Notes: generated from the letters alone by a model not told the origin. Positions 1 to 12,873 are shown, numbered from the stretch's first letter. The stretch: DNA of 64,000 bases from Teredinibacter waterburyi (GCF_001922985.1 NZ_MRUH01000169.1:102265-166264); one strand, 5' to 3'. Translations and numbers: made by a program.

Positions 1-1
1 A

Positions 2-1051
2 GTACTTGGCCGCGAGGTAGATGACGACGATATGTGGCAGGGGGTGATTCGTTATCTCGCCATTCACAAATTGACATTAACCGAAGCTGAGATTCAAAAG
101 AATTTCGAGGTGGGCGTCGGCGAAAAATTCTATCTGTTGTTTAGCGTTGATCAGCATGTGGATTTGCCGGATTCCTATATTGTGTTCCAAGTTCAGCAGT
201 TCGACAGTTACAGCTATCTGTTTAACAGCCCGTTCTTCATTAGCCTTAGCGATCAGGCGCCAGAAGCTCCGTTTGAAATTGACGGCATGCGAATTGGTAT
301 TAATGGTCGCGAAGTTCCGATAGGGCAGGCGTTTGCCAATATTAAAATGCCTATCTCCAGCGCCAATTATGACGCTGAAAATGGTGTTCCCTTATCGACG
401 CTGGGGGCGATTATTCCTTTGGATAAGGGCGCGGATTCCGATCAGTTTTTCCTCAGCTTCGATCGTATTGGTAGCGCTAGTTACAATCGCGTGGAGTCCA
501 ATCCTCCTGCACCGGGTGTCGCCGCAGATCTTGGCGAACAGAGTGATATTGGCCTGCGTACCTTCGCTGAAATTCATGCAACTCTAGCGCAAGCGACCGG
601 TGTAACCCTCGCCACTATGCCCAGCGCTGTTGCCGCCGTGTACGAAATTGTGAAGCAGCAGTTGCCAACGGTGGAAAACATCGACGGCTTTGTTGCGGCT
701 CATCAGGCGGGTGTGATGCAGCTGGCGGTTTCTCACTGCACGGCGTTGGTAGATGACAGCAGTCGACGCGCGACTCTTTTCCCTGGGTTTGATTTCGGTG
801 CCGAGATTAGTGTCGATAATGTCGATCTGCTCACCAACCCGTTACTAACAGGACTGGCGGCACAGGAATTGAGTTTTGACGATCCCGACACGGGCGCCAC
901 CACTAAAAGCTTGGACACGCAGCCAATGCCAGATGACGTGCGCGCGCTTATATACGACCTTGTAATGGATATGGACGGTGCCGGCACGCGCAACACTGCG
1001 ATTGCCGTGTGCGCCTCAACTCTCGGCAGTGCCGTGATGATCATCCAATAA
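2..1051 (+). CDS. Hypothetical protein, 5'-truncated by window edge
   Basis: The reading frame is open from base 2, so the gene begins outside the window. The first in-frame ATG, at 32, has no convincing ribosome binding site and is probably internal. About 350 residues are visible. I recognise no catalytic motif. The sequence is rich in aromatic and small residues with a beta-rich feel in its first half, and the second half is more helical with two isolated cysteines. The stop lies 24 bases before a Tat-signal protein, so the two genes are probably co-transcribed. The pair resembles two-gene units in marine gammaproteobacteria that encode a secreted or envelope protein and a DUF1501-like partner, but I cannot assign a role. 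Confidence 0.6.
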   Translation, partial: VLGREVDDDDMWQGVIRYLAIHKLTLTEAEIQKNFEVGVGEKFYLLFSVDQHVDLPDSYIVFQVQQFDSYSYLFNSPFFISLSDQAPEAPFEIDGMRIGINGREVPIGQAFANIKMPISSANYDAENGVPLSTLGAIIPLDKGADSDQFFLSFDRIGSASYNRVESNPPAPGVAADLGEQSDIGLRTFAEIHATLAQATGVTLATMPSAVAAVYEIVKQQLPTVENIDGFVAAHQAGVMQLAVSHCTALVDDSSRRATLFPGFDFGAEISVDNVDLLTNPLLTGLAAQELSFDDPDTGATTKSLDTQPMPDDVRALIYDLVMDMDGAGTRNTAIAVCASTLGSAVMIIQ

Positions 1052-1075
1052 CTGAATTTGCAATAGGAAACTCCC

Positions 1076-2701
1076 ATGGCCAAGCGTAAGAATTTTTTCA
1101 GCCCCGATGAGCCCCTGCTGCATCAGGATCATCATCGCCCCAAAACGCGACGAGACTTTATCGCCCAAGGCTTTCGTGCAGGTGCTGGGTCGGTTGTTGG
1201 CACCTCCATTTTTAGTATGTTTGCCAAGCCGAATAAAGCCTTCGCTTTGTCGAGCGACATCAACGACATGCTCGACGAGTGTGGTATTAGCTTAGGTGCC
1301 GGTAAGATCCCGTTTATTTGTTTTGACCTTGCCGGCGGTGCGAATATCGCAGGCTCTAATGTTTTAGTTGGCGGTCAAGGCGGGCAGATGGACTTTCTCG
1401 GTACCGCTGGTTACAGCAAACAGGGCTTGCCTGGCGATATGATTCCCGGCTTACCAGAAGCGACCCCGGCCGAGGGAAGCAATGGCGACCATACCGATAC
1501 CCAGTTGGGTTTGGCGTTCCATTCAGATAGCGGCTATTTGCGCGGAATTTTGGAGCGCACCTCCTTGACCACACGTGCAGGTGTCAATGGCGCCGTGATT
1601 GCGGCGCGCTCGGAGAACGATACCGGCAACAATCCGCACAATCCCATGTACGCCATTAATATGGCTGGCGCTAATGGTGAATTACTTACCCTAGCGGGGT
1701 CGCGAAGTAGTGATTCTGGCGGCAACTCTATGGCGCCGGCGGATATGATTAACAACGAGGTTCGACCGACTAAAATCGACCGGCCATCCGATGTGACCGG
1801 TTTGGTCGACGTGGGTGATTTTGGCAGCTTGAGTGAGTCGCAGGTTGTCAATGTTATGGAAGCTGTGGCGCGTATTAGCGAAGCCAAATTGGGTCGTGTT
1901 AACACCGGCTTGTCTACCGATGCAGAAGTAAAACGCTTGTTGCATTGCGCCTATATTAAAAGCGCTTATCTGGCCGAGAAATTCCCTAACCCCGCCATTC
2001 TCGATCCGGCATTAGATACCGATATAGTCGGCCCTGGTGGTATTTTTACTAGCGAAGAATTTAACAACGATCGTGAATTTCAAAAAGCGGCGTCGGTTAT
2101 GAAACTGGTGATTGGCGGCTACGCCGGCGCCGGCACCGTCACCATGGGCGGCTACGATTATCATACGGGCGATCGCGCGACGGGCGAACAGCGTGATTTG
2201 CGCGCAGGCCGTTGTATGGGGGCCTGTTTAGAATACGCCGCCCGCAACAACATGCCACTGATGATGTACGTGTTCAGTGATGGTTCGGTATTCAGCAATG
2301 GCATGCTCGACAACACGATTGAAGGTCGCGGTAAAGGTGTTTGGACCGGTGACAATCAACAAACGGCATCGGCCTTCTTTTTAGTTTATAACCCCGGCAG
2401 TCGACCTGTCTTGGTGGGCGCCACGCCGGAAGAGCAAGCGATCCATCAGCAAATTGGATATATGCGCGCCAGTGGTGATGTTGAAACCAGCTCTAGCTCG
2501 GATCGACCCAACCCTGCGGCGAATAACGTTAACTTGTTAGTGCAAACGGTAATGCTTAATTACATGGCGCTGCACGGCGAGTCAGGGCAATTTGAGCAGG
2601 CGTTTACCAATCGCGGGCTTTTCCACGGTCTCGGCAGTGCAGGAATGATGGATCGAATTACCGCATTTCAACCCATAGTCTCGGGCACCGTTACGGGTTA
2701 A
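1076..2701 (+). CDS. Tat-exported DUF1501-like protein
   Basis: 541 aa. Near residue 25 a twin-arginine motif (RRDFIAQGF) is followed by a hydrophobic stretch ending in KAFA, so folded export by the Tat system is predicted. The region around residues 355-405, with GGYDYHTGD and then a helix and MYVFSDGS, resembles the DUF1501 family, which is distantly related to the alkaline phosphatase superfamily (metal-binding DxH-type segments). The function of that family is not settled. The start has an upstream AGGAA at good spacing. It is the second gene of a probable two-gene unit with the truncated gene before it. The assignment to DUF1501 is by motif only. Confidence 0.6.
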   Translation: MAKRKNFFSPDEPLLHQDHHRPKTRRDFIAQGFRAGAGSVVGTSIFSMFAKPNKAFALSSDINDMLDECGISLGAGKIPFICFDLAGGANIAGSNVLVGGQGGQMDFLGTAGYSKQGLPGDMIPGLPEATPAEGSNGDHTDTQLGLAFHSDSGYLRGILERTSLTTRAGVNGAVIAARSENDTGNNPHNPMYAINMAGANGELLTLAGSRSSDSGGNSMAPADMINNEVRPTKIDRPSDVTGLVDVGDFGSLSESQVVNVMEAVARISEAKLGRVNTGLSTDAEVKRLLHCAYIKSAYLAEKFPNPAILDPALDTDIVGPGGIFTSEEFNNDREFQKAASVMKLVIGGYAGAGTVTMGGYDYHTGDRATGEQRDLRAGRCMGACLEYAARNNMPLMMYVFSDGSVFSNGMLDNTIEGRGKGVWTGDNQQTASAFFLVYNPGSRPVLVGATPEEQAIHQQIGYMRASGDVETSSSSDRPNPAANNVNLLVQTVMLNYMALHGESGQFEQAFTNRGLFHGLGSAGMMDRITAFQPIVSGTVTG

Positions 2702-2855
2702 TTTGGGGTTAAATGTTTTTTCTTATGAGTTTCGTGTAGTTAACAGCAATTTCTTATGGTTTATTGATTCAAGAAAGCCCTGAAATCGTACAACACCTTC
2801 GACGCTCCTTGTCTATGCTTAACAGAGTAGAAAACAATGGCACAAGGTAAACTCG

Positions 2856-3293
2856 ATGACCCTACACAATGAAACTCTTCCGTTATTGCTCCTTAAGGCC
2901 CGTGAAAATTCCATCGCGATGGTGAGGCCGGTGCTCCAGCAGTTTGGGCTAACCGAGCAACAATGGCGCGTTATTCGAACGCTGCTACGAGAAGGTGAGA
3001 TGAATGCGCAGGATCTTGCCATGGAGAGCTGCATACTGAGCCCCAGCTTATCGCGAATTCTTACGCGCTTGGACAGCGACGGCATTATTTTACGTAAAAC
3101 CGATAGCAATGATCAGCGTGCTTTAATAATCCGCTTGAGCGCCAAAGGTAAGCGTCTACATGATCGAATTGCGCCAAAGGTGGATCAGCAATATAAAGTG
3201 TTGTCGCAAAATGTGGGTAAAGACACCATTCAAGATCTTGTCGGGCTACTGCAAACATTTTCCGCTAGCCCCTTAACAAGAACAGGCATTTAG
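2856..3293 (+). CDS. MarR-family regulator, HpaR-like
   Basis: 145 aa, a normal MarR length. The N-terminal helix, the LTEQQWRVIRTL segment, the recognition-helix region CILSPSLSRILTRLDSDG and the wing with NDQRALIIRLSAKG follow HpaR, the repressor of homoprotocatechuate degradation operons. No aromatic catabolism genes lie nearby in this window, so the target is unknown. It could act on a distant operon or on itself. It stands alone between the DUF1501-like unit and a cation efflux gene. The winged-helix MarR fold is certain; the HpaR-like specificity is an inference from sequence similarity. Confidence 0.85.
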   Translation: MTLHNETLPLLLLKARENSIAMVRPVLQQFGLTEQQWRVIRTLLREGEMNAQDLAMESCILSPSLSRILTRLDSDGIILRKTDSNDQRALIIRLSAKGKRLHDRIAPKVDQQYKVLSQNVGKDTIQDLVGLLQTFSASPLTRTGI

Positions 3294-3399
3294 TAAATCG
3301 TATCTAAACCATCGCCCATAAGTTCTACCCGAGCCTCTGTGTAGTCGCGAAACCGGCCAGTTTTCGCCCAAGTCTCTTCCTTACAAATCTCTTCACGCC

Positions 3400-3425
3400 G
3401 AACACCGCGCCTGATAGCGGTGCTC
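3400..3425. repeat. Inverted repeat, possible terminator
   Basis: CACCGC and GCGGTG arms (3403-3408, 3417-3422) with an 8-base loop and two more outer pairs lie between the MarR gene and the cation efflux gene. No T-run follows, so a rho-independent terminator is only weakly supported. It could also be a leader hairpin of the efflux gene. Confidence 0.3.
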
Positions 3426-3540
3426 GACGTTTAGTCGCCAGGTTAATTTTCGAGATAACCACATGCAAGTTTTGACTTGCACTGTCCGCCGTGGAAATCC
3501 ATCATAGCCGCCTCTCTCACTATCAAGCGTAGGAATTGTT

Positions 3541-4452
3541 ATGGCCGATATGTCGGGTTCCGTGAAGACGATTATGTATGCCTTTGTGGCGAATCTTGGT
3601 ATCGCAATTATTAAATCATTTGCGGCCGTAGTTACCGGTTCTGGCGCTATGTTGGCAGAGGCGATTCACTCCTTTGCGGACTGTGCTAATCAGCTACTGT
3701 TGTTTTTGGGCATCAAGCGCGCCAAGCGCCCGCCAAGCCCCGAGTTTCCGCTTGGCTACGGTAAAGAAATCTACTTTTGGTCGTTTATTGTGGCGGTGAT
3801 GTTGTTCTCGGTTGGTGGGCTTTTTTCCATCTACGAAGGGGTTCACAAGCTAGCCCATCCAGAACCCTTAGCGAAACCGCATATAGCTTTAATCGTATTG
3901 GCGATATCGATGGTGCTTGAGGCAGGTGCGCTGTTGGGCTGTATGTCGGTGGTTCGCCCTAAACTTAATGGGCGCAGCTGGTGGCAGTGGTTTCGCAAGT
4001 CTCGGCAAAGCGAATTGGTTGTGGTTTTCGGTGAGGACTCGGCCGCATTGCTGGGTTTGACCGCCGCTTTTGTGGCTGTAGTTGCAACAATGATCACCGG
4101 CAATCCACTGTACGACGCTCTAGGTTCTATTGCGATTGGCGCGTTTCTAATCGTTATCGCCATATTGGTTGGACGAGAAGTGAAAGAGCTATTGGTTGGC
4201 CAAGGGGTAGATCGACCGGTACAGATGGCGATGGAGCAAACCTTACGCGACGATAAGCGCATAGCCGAGCTTTACAACGTTATTACCTATCAGATGGGCA
4301 ATGACGTTATGGTGGCGGTGAAGGCACGGATGTGCGAAGAGGGTTCAGTTGCCCAGTTATTGAACGACATTAATGCTACTGAAGCCGATTTTAAGCGCGC
4401 CTACCCTCAGGTGTTGTGGTTGTTTTTTGAGGCAGATAACAGCGACGACTGA
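3541..4452 (+). CDS. Cation diffusion facilitator efflux protein
   Basis: 303 aa, the usual length for the CDF family. These are inner-membrane proton antiporters that export divalent metals such as zinc or iron. The N-terminal half has several hydrophobic helices. The metal-site HxxxD appears in helix 2 as H43 and D47 (IHSFADCANQ), and the partner acidic pair lies in the later helix (FGEDSAALLG). The C-terminal roughly 90 residues form the cytoplasmic dimerisation domain. The shape is closer to the single-component CDF exporters than to ZitB, since no His-rich loop is present. Metal specificity cannot be read from the sequence. Confidence 0.88.
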   Translation: MADMSGSVKTIMYAFVANLGIAIIKSFAAVVTGSGAMLAEAIHSFADCANQLLLFLGIKRAKRPPSPEFPLGYGKEIYFWSFIVAVMLFSVGGLFSIYEGVHKLAHPEPLAKPHIALIVLAISMVLEAGALLGCMSVVRPKLNGRSWWQWFRKSRQSELVVVFGEDSAALLGLTAAFVAVVATMITGNPLYDALGSIAIGAFLIVIAILVGREVKELLVGQGVDRPVQMAMEQTLRDDKRIAELYNVITYQMGNDVMVAVKARMCEEGSVAQLLNDINATEADFKRAYPQVLWLFFEADNSDD

Positions 4453-4648
4453 TCGAACTATGGTCGTTTTGCGCAGCCTACGGGCGGTGCAAAACGCCTA
4501 GGTTGTGGTCTAGGTCGGCTAGCAACAAATTACTTCGAAAACAAGATTGAATGCGCAGCCAAAAGTTGCGCATAATCCCCCCCTCTCAAAATTCTCTCGC
4601 TTTTCCAGCGAATCGATAAAGCAGTCAAATCGAGGCACACACAGCACC

Positions 4649-6967
4649 ATGAGTAGCATTAATCAACGCATTGCTGAAGAACTCAACGCATCTATCCATC
4701 AAGTTAACGCCGCCGTTGGCCTGCTCGACGAAGGTTCAACCGTTCCTTTTATTTCGCGTTATCGTAAGGAAGTTACTGGCGGTCTCGACGACACCCAGCT
4801 GCGCCAACTGGACGAACGGCTCACCTATTTACGAGATTTGGAAGATCGGCGTGCCACGATCCTGACCTCGATTGCAGAGCAAGAAAAACTAACTCCAGCG
4901 CTCGAAGCACAAATTAAAGGTGCTCTAACCAAGACCCAGCTGGAAGATCTTTATCTACCTTACAAGCCAAAGCGTCGTACCAAGGCGCAAATTGCTCGCG
5001 AGGCCGGTTTAGAGCCATTGGCAGATTTACTCTTTAATGATCCGAGCAAAGATCCCGAAGCTGAAGCAGTGGCGTTCTTTAACACTGAGCATAAAATCGA
5101 AGACGCCAAAGCGGCGCTAGATGGTGCCAAGCAAATTCTTATGGAGCGTTTCAGCGAAGATGCTGTACTACTCGATAAGCTGCGTAACTTCTTGCGCAAT
5201 GAAAGTTTTCTGCAAGCGAAAGTGATTGATGGCAAACAGACGGAAGGGGCGAAGTTTCAGGATTACTTCGAACACTGCGAACCTTTCTCCAAGGTGCCAT
5301 CGCACCGCGCGCTGGCAATGTTCCGTGGTCGCAACGAGGGAGTTTTAAGTATTGCCTTTGTTATGAGTGACAAAGAGGACGAGGTAGCTACAGTTCACCC
5401 ATGTGAACTTATGGTCGCGGAGCACCAGCAAATTGAAGATCAGGGCCGCGCTGCCGATAAATGGTTAGCCGAGGTTGTTCGTTGGACGTGGCGAGTAAAA
5501 CTACTAACACATTTAGAAACAGATTTACTCGGCGACCTGCGTGAAAGATCGGAAGCCGATGCGATCGATGTGTTCGCTCACAACTTAAAAGATTTGCTGC
5601 TCGCCGCACCCGCAGGGCAAAAAGCGACGCTAGCGCTCGATCCCGGTTTGCGCACTGGCTGTAAAGTGGCGGTGGTTGATGCGACCGGTCAAGTACTAGA
5701 TCATTGTGCTATTTACCCTACGCCACCACAAAATCGTATTATGGAATCCGAAGCGGTAATCGTTGCGTTATGTAAAAAACATAATGTGAATTTAATCGCT
5801 ATCGGCAATGGTACGGCGAGCCGTGAAACGGATAAGTTTGTTGGCGATGTATTAAAAGCACACAAAGATTTGAATGTTCAAAAAGTTATGGTGAACGAGT
5901 CTGGCGCGTCTGTGTATTCAGCATCGGAATTTGCCGCGAAGGAATTTCCCGATCTAGACGTAACCATACGTGGCGCTGTGTCCATTGCGCGACGCTTGCA
6001 AGACCCACTTGCCGAGCTGGTAAAAATTGATCCGAAGTCGATTGGTGTAGGCCAGTATCAACACGACGTATCGCAAACGCGCTTAGCCAAATCGCTGGAT
6101 GCGGTTGTGGAAGATTGTGTAAACGGTGTGGGGGTGGAAATTAATACGGCGTCGGCGCCATTATTAGCACGGGTATCGGGTTTAAGTAACAGTATCGCCA
6201 ATAATATTGTCGAATTCCGCAATCAAAACGGTGCCTTTAATAATCGTAAACAGCTGTTAAAAGTATCGCGTTTAGGTGAGAAAGCTTTTGAGCAGTGCGC
6301 TGGCTTTTTGCGTATAGCTGGCGGCGACAATCCTCTCGATGGTTCGGGAGTACACCCGGAATCCTATGTCGTAGTAGAGCGCATAGCTGCCAAGAACGGG
6401 CGTGAAGTTAAAGGTATTATTGGCGATGCGGGGTTTTTGCGCGGCCTTAAAGCGGCTGACTACACCGACGAAAAATTTGGTGTCCCTACGGTTACCGATA
6501 TTATTCAAGAACTTGAAAAGCCGGGGCGCGATCCTCGCCCAGAATTTAAAACGGCGCAGTTTCAAGACGGCGTAGAAAAGTTATCGGACCTTAATCCGGG
6601 CATGACATTGGAAGGTACGGTTACCAACGTAACCAACTTTGGAGCCTTTGTTGATGTCGGTGTCCACCAAGATGGCTTGGTGCATATTTCTGCACTGTCG
6701 CATACCTTCGTGAAAGATCCGCGTGAAGTTGTTAAGGCTGGCGATATCGTTCAGGTAAAAGTGATGGAAGTTGATGTGCAACGTAAGCGCATCGCTTTAT
6801 CTATGCGACTGGACGACGAGCCGGGCGAAAAAACCTCTGGCGGAGGCGGACGTCGCGAAGGTGGTATGAGCCAAGCACAACGTAAGCAGGCAAGCCCGAA
6901 GCCACAAGCGGCTGCGGTCGGAACTATGGCGGCACTGTTTGAACAGGCCAAGAAGAAGCAGCGTTAA
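4649..6967 (+). CDS. tex: Tex-family transcription accessory protein
   Basis: 772 aa from the ATG at 4649, matching E. coli YhgF/Tex (773 aa). An upstream in-frame ATG at 4547 would add a low-quality 34-residue extension and is rejected. Domains in order: N-terminal helical Tex region, YqgF/RNase H-like fold from about residue 328 ([15 protein letters not shown]), helix-hairpin-helix repeats about 495-560, and an S1 RNA-binding domain about 649-720. A basic, Gly-rich tail follows. Tex binds nucleic acid and associates with RNA polymerase; its exact role is incompletely defined. The gene stands alone and ends tail-to-tail with a minus-strand membrane protein gene. Confidence 0.95.
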   Translation: MSSINQRIAEELNASIHQVNAAVGLLDEGSTVPFISRYRKEVTGGLDDTQLRQLDERLTYLRDLEDRRATILTSIAEQEKLTPALEAQIKGALTKTQLEDLYLPYKPKRRTKAQIAREAGLEPLADLLFNDPSKDPEAEAVAFFNTEHKIEDAKAALDGAKQILMERFSEDAVLLDKLRNFLRNESFLQAKVIDGKQTEGAKFQDYFEHCEPFSKVPSHRALAMFRGRNEGVLSIAFVMSDKEDEVATVHPCELMVAEHQQIEDQGRAADKWLAEVVRWTWRVKLLTHLETDLLGDLRERSEADAIDVFAHNLKDLLLAAPAGQKATLALDPGLRTGCKVAVVDATGQVLDHCAIYPTPPQNRIMESEAVIVALCKKHNVNLIAIGNGTASRETDKFVGDVLKAHKDLNVQKVMVNESGASVYSASEFAAKEFPDLDVTIRGAVSIARRLQDPLAELVKIDPKSIGVGQYQHDVSQTRLAKSLDAVVEDCVNGVGVEINTASAPLLARVSGLSNSIANNIVEFRNQNGAFNNRKQLLKVSRLGEKAFEQCAGFLRIAGGDNPLDGSGVHPESYVVVERIAAKNGREVKGIIGDAGFLRGLKAADYTDEKFGVPTVTDIIQELEKPGRDPRPEFKTAQFQDGVEKLSDLNPGMTLEGTVTNVTNFGAFVDVGVHQDGLVHISALSHTFVKDPREVVKAGDIVQVKVMEVDVQRKRIALSMRLDDEPGEKTSGGGGRREGGMSQAQRKQASPKPQAAAVGTMAALFEQAKKKQR

Positions 6968-6985
6968 ATTGTATTGTTCGGCTAA

Positions 6986-7018
6986 ATAAAAAAAGCGGGG
7001 GCTTATTAGGCCACCCGC
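6986..7018 (-). terminator. Rho-independent terminator, minus strand
   Basis: Read on the minus strand, a GC-rich hairpin (GCGGGTGGC paired with GCCCCCGC across a short loop, one bulged base) is followed by seven T residues. It lies about 110 bases downstream of the stop of the membrane protein gene that ends at 7128 and also insulates the convergent tex gene. Confidence 0.7.
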
Positions 7019-7127
7019 GAGTCGGTTGTATAAACGTTGTATTACCTGTAGGCGGCAATTTATTTAAGTGCTGTATTTGTTCGTTTTTACTTTTATTTCT
7101 AGTTGTTAGTTATCAGCGCTAACAGGC

Positions 7128-7697
7128 TTAGGCGTTTGTTGGGCTGTCCAGTGTTACCGAGCGGCCAAGCTTCATTATTTGTAAACCAACAATACAGCTC
7201 ACAATTAAAATCGCTAAGTAAACCCCAAAAATACTGCCAAAATCCAAGGTGTAATTCCACGGCCTAGCTATACCTAAAAAGCAAGCATAGAGCCAGGACA
7301 CGATCGATATAGCACCTGTCAAGGTTAGTGGTATTGAATCTCGAGCCGGCATAGCCGCGATCACAACGCCCTCTTTTAATTTCGGTAAGCTGTAGTGGTG
7401 CAATACAAAACCATTGATGGTCAATGCAATAACAACCGCAAACTTGACCCACAACTTTTGGTTGGTGAGATAAACCTCGGGCTGGTTAATATAACCGAGT
7501 GCCACCAGTGCCAATCCAGTTATCCAAAGAAATACCAGCGTCCAAGTTACGGTTGTTTGCGCTTGGGCGAGTTGTAGCAATACATTTTTTGTTAAGGCTT
7601 TTTTCTTGTGGGTCCAGAGTTCAAGGTCCTGCATTAAGATCGCACCAACGGCGATACACGCAGAAATAAGGTGGCCGTATACCAATAGAGTTTTCAT
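7128..7697 (-). CDS. Hypothetical integral membrane protein, ~5 TM
   Basis: 189 aa with about five predicted transmembrane segments (around residues 4-22, 50-70, 83-103, 125-148 and 158-178). Helix 1 carries a conserved-looking GHLISAC motif and the loop after helix 3 has paired histidines (HHY), which hints at haem or metal binding but proves nothing. No family name is claimed. The gene is monocistronic: it has its own terminator downstream and a perfect FNR/ANR-type half-site pair about 175 bases upstream of its start. That places it plausibly under oxygen control. Confidence 0.7.
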   Translation of the reverse strand: MKTLLVYGHLISACIAVGAILMQDLELWTHKKKALTKNVLLQLAQAQTTVTWTLVFLWITGLALVALGYINQPEVYLTNQKLWVKFAVVIALTINGFVLHHYSLPKLKEGVVIAAMPARDSIPLTLTGAISIVSWLYACFLGIARPWNYTLDFGSIFGVYLAILIVSCIVGLQIMKLGRSVTLDSPTNA

Positions 7698-7984
7698 GTG
7701 TGGTTCCTGATCGAGGGAGTGCTCACTCTGTTAGCTGTGGCATCTCATTATTAGATTTATGGGTACTGACTATCGTTTTAGAAAATAGGACGATTGAAAA
7801 TGTGATGAGCGAGGCCGCTAATTCCCTACAGACAGTAGGTGCATAGCATACAGTTCGGCGTGGTGGTGGATTTGATTCGGATCAAATCTGTAGGGAATCT
7901 AAGCCTACCTACAAGAGGATAAGGGAAAGTTATTGACCATGGGATGTGAGGAGAAGTGACAGCGAGGAGGCAAAACGAGCGCAT
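7698..7984. other. Intergenic region with regulatory site
   Basis: About 290 bases between the start of the minus-strand membrane protein and the terminator of tolC. It contains the FNR-type site described separately and a short inverted pair of CTACAG/CTGTAG-type elements near 7825-7895 flanking it. I see no credible gene here. A 73-codon frame starting at 7946 runs antisense through the tolC terminator and 3' end and is rejected. Confidence 0.6.
7872..7885. promoter_or_regulatory. FNR/ANR-type binding site
   Basis: TTGATTCGGATCAA, an exact match to the consensus TTGAT-N4-ATCAA, extended by one more symmetric pair on each side (TTTGAT...ATCAAA) and further by G/C. The only suitably oriented downstream gene is the membrane protein on the minus strand, about 175 bases away. 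Consensus match is seen directly; regulation is inference. Confidence 0.65.
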
Positions 7985-8021
7985 AAAAAAGGCGACTGCG
8001 ACAAAGTTGTCGGCAGCCGCC
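7985..8021 (-). terminator. Rho-independent terminator of tolC
   Basis: On the minus strand, GGCG-CTGC-GACAA pairs with TTGTC-GCAG-CGCC with single mismatches, then TTTTTT follows. It lies about 35 bases after the tolC stop and is a strong hairpin-plus-U-tract terminator. Confidence 0.85.
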
Positions 8022-8055
8022 CAGTTTCGTTATTCAACGAGACTAAATGTTGGAA

Positions 8056-9453
8056 TTACATGCGGGAAACGGTGCGATTAGAATCTAGCCACTGGTTCAG
8101 CTCAGTGATATCGACTGCAGATAAAGTACCAGCCGCTTCTTTTAGGCGCAGAGAGGTCAGTATGTAGGTGTACAGCGAATCTAGGTAATTACGCTGGGCG
8201 CGGTATAAATTACGCTGTGCATTTAACACGTCAACCAAATCACGAGTGCCAACATCGTAACCCGCTTGGGTGGCTTCGAGTGCGCTTTGGTTGGATGTAA
8301 TCGCTTGGGTGCGCGCTTTAACGGTGGTCACGCTGGTCACAACGGTAAGGTGTAAAGAGCGAGTGGCCTGCACAATATCACGCTGCGTTTGTTTCAGTAT
8401 TTCCTTGGCCTGAATATATTCTTGCTGGGCTTTGCGACGTGATGCGGAGGTCCCGCCACCGTTAAAAATAGGTACAGATACGGTAATACCAATCGATGTG
8501 CCTTGGTTGTTAGTATCGGTTTCATCGAAACCTTGACCCGCGTTAGTGTCGTAGTCGGATATGCCGAGACGGCCGGTTACGGTTGGGTAGTGGCCAGCCT
8601 TTTGTGCGGCTGCGGTGCGTCGAGCTGTTTCGGCGGTTAGCTCTTGGGTTTTTAAACTGAAGTTGTTGTTAAGTGCTAAGTCCACCCAAGCATTGCGTTC
8701 CTGAGGAACCGGCAAGGCGACGGGTACGTCCTCACGTAAGGGCGCTAATTCATTGTAGGGTTGACCGGTGATAACTTCGAGAGCTTCGAAGGCTATCCCC
8801 AGCAATCCCTCGGCAATAATGCGCTCAGCCATGGCTGAGTCAAAAACGGCTTGAGCTTCGTGAACCTCAGTGATTGCGGTTAGTCCTACCTCGAAACGCT
8901 GTCGTGTTTGTTCCAGCTGATGAGAGAGCGCGTTTTCTTCGGCTCTTGCAGTTTGTAAATTATCAACCGCTTGGAGTGCGTTGAAATAGGCTTCGGCGAC
9001 ACGAACTATCAATACTTGCTCGGCCATACGGTATTGAGCTTGGGCTATGTCGCCAGTTGCTTTACTCAGTTGGTAATTTTCCCAGAGCGCCATGTTAAAC
9101 AGCGGTTGAACCAGCGAGACTTCGTAGCCAGTGCGTGTTGAATCGCCGCTGCTTTTTTGATCGTTGATGTAGGTGATGCCTGCATCGGTATCTATTGGAC
9201 CTGAGTAAGTTGTGTCACTACTTGAGTCGGTCCAGCTTGCTGTAGCGTTAATAGATGGGAGCAGCCCTGCGCGACCGATGTTGCGGTTTTCTCTACCTGC
9301 GGCGTAACCGGCTTGAGCGGCTTTAAAGGTGTGATCATTGGAAAGCGCTTGCTCATATATCTCAAGTAGTGTGGAGGCATTTGCGCTGCTTAACGCAAGT
9401 AGTGGGCTGGTAAGTATCACTGCTGAAAGCAGCTTGCGACAATGCTTAATCAT
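8056..9453 (-). CDS. tolC: TolC-family outer membrane channel
   Basis: 465 aa with a signal peptide (MIKHCRKLL..., cleavage likely after SANA near residue 27). Two TolC-like repeats of long coiled-coil helices and short beta segments are seen. The motif near residue 400 with QAGYDVGTRDLVDVLNAQRNLYRAQRNY is typical of type I secretion outer membrane proteins. It forms the outer membrane and periplasmic duct for tripartite exporters. In E. coli tolC also lies divergently beside nudF-yqiB-cpdA-yqiA-parE, which supports orthology; here thiD-thiC sit between. It is the obvious duct for the MacAB-like exporter of the RiPP operon 15 kb away, but that pairing is inference. Confidence 0.92.
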   Translation of the reverse strand: MIKHCRKLLSAVILTSPLLALSSANASTLLEIYEQALSNDHTFKAAQAGYAAGRENRNIGRAGLLPSINATASWTDSSSDTTYSGPIDTDAGITYINDQKSSGDSTRTGYEVSLVQPLFNMALWENYQLSKATGDIAQAQYRMAEQVLIVRVAEAYFNALQAVDNLQTARAEENALSHQLEQTRQRFEVGLTAITEVHEAQAVFDSAMAERIIAEGLLGIAFEALEVITGQPYNELAPLREDVPVALPVPQERNAWVDLALNNNFSLKTQELTAETARRTAAAQKAGHYPTVTGRLGISDYDTNAGQGFDETDTNNQGTSIGITVSVPIFNGGGTSASRRKAQQEYIQAKEILKQTQRDIVQATRSLHLTVVTSVTTVKARTQAITSNQSALEATQAGYDVGTRDLVDVLNAQRNLYRAQRNYLDSLYTYILTSLRLKEAAGTLSAVDITELNQWLDSNRTVSRM

Positions 9454-9889
9454 GAATAGTCCCTAAGTCCCTAATGGTTCAATGAAAGTGTATAAGCGAA
9501 TAGCTGGGATTTTATATTAGTTAAACCTAATGTTAAATGTTTCTTTTTGTATGCGGCCTTCTCAACGCGAGTGAAAAGCTAAGCTTCGGGTTGCATGTAG
9601 TATCTCACCAGGCTCTCAGTGAGCACTAGCAGTGAGTACTAGGCTCACTTTGTTTGTCTATCGCTTGCGTAATGAGTAATACAACGACTTATCGATGATT
9701 ACTTCCAATGTGTTTTACCGAGTGTTTTGGCTTTCGACGGCGGTTATTCAAGCACAGCGAAAGGCAAGAACAGGGCAAAAAATATGTTCACTCGCGCGGC
9801 AACACAGGATATTCGCGCAAGATTCGGTTTACAGTGGGAGGCCCACCCCATAAACTGACCTCCAATTGGCCTGAGTGTTCAGGTTTTAA
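9454..9889. other. Intergenic region upstream of tolC and thi genes
   Basis: About 440 bases of divergent upstream region between tolC and the TPP riboswitch. It holds an imperfect inverted repeat at 9617-9650 (AGTGAGC and GCTCACT arms with nested CTAG elements). I found no gene: a 69-codon frame at 9708 runs into the riboswitch and looks random. Promoters for both directions must lie here but I cannot place them with confidence. Confidence 0.5.
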
Positions 9890-9980
9890 TCTTGTCGGGG
9901 TGCCCCTGCGTAAGTAGGAGAAGGCTGAGAAACACCCGCTGACCTGATCCGGTTAGTACCGGCGTAGGGAACGAGACGAT
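9890..9980 (+). promoter_or_regulatory. TPP riboswitch (THI element)
   Basis: Contains the conserved blocks in order: GGGGTGCCCC at about 9897, GGCTGAGA at 9922-9929, the ACCTGATCC stretch at about 9942, and TACC-GGCGTAGGGAA at about 9957-9971. This is the thiamine pyrophosphate aptamer. It sits about 145 bases before thiD and should repress thiD-thiC when TPP is abundant, either by hiding the start region or by premature termination. Confidence 0.95.
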
Positions 9981-10123
9981 CTTCCGCATCTTTTGTTTCT
10001 CCCTTCACTTTGGTCTCCGGTCTCGGCCATCTCGGGCTTCAGCGATAACTGTTCATTGCAAGCGAATGGCAAATACATTTTGGCTTTTGAACTGTATTAA
10101 AGCGATCGCGCGACGAGTTTATA

Positions 10124-12873
<2,750 letters not shown>

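Noticed and set aside
7946..8167. 73-codon plus-strand frame
   Set aside because: It runs antisense through the tolC terminator and 3' end.
9708..9917. 69-codon frame running into the TPP riboswitch
   Set aside because: It overlaps a conserved structured RNA and resembles no protein.
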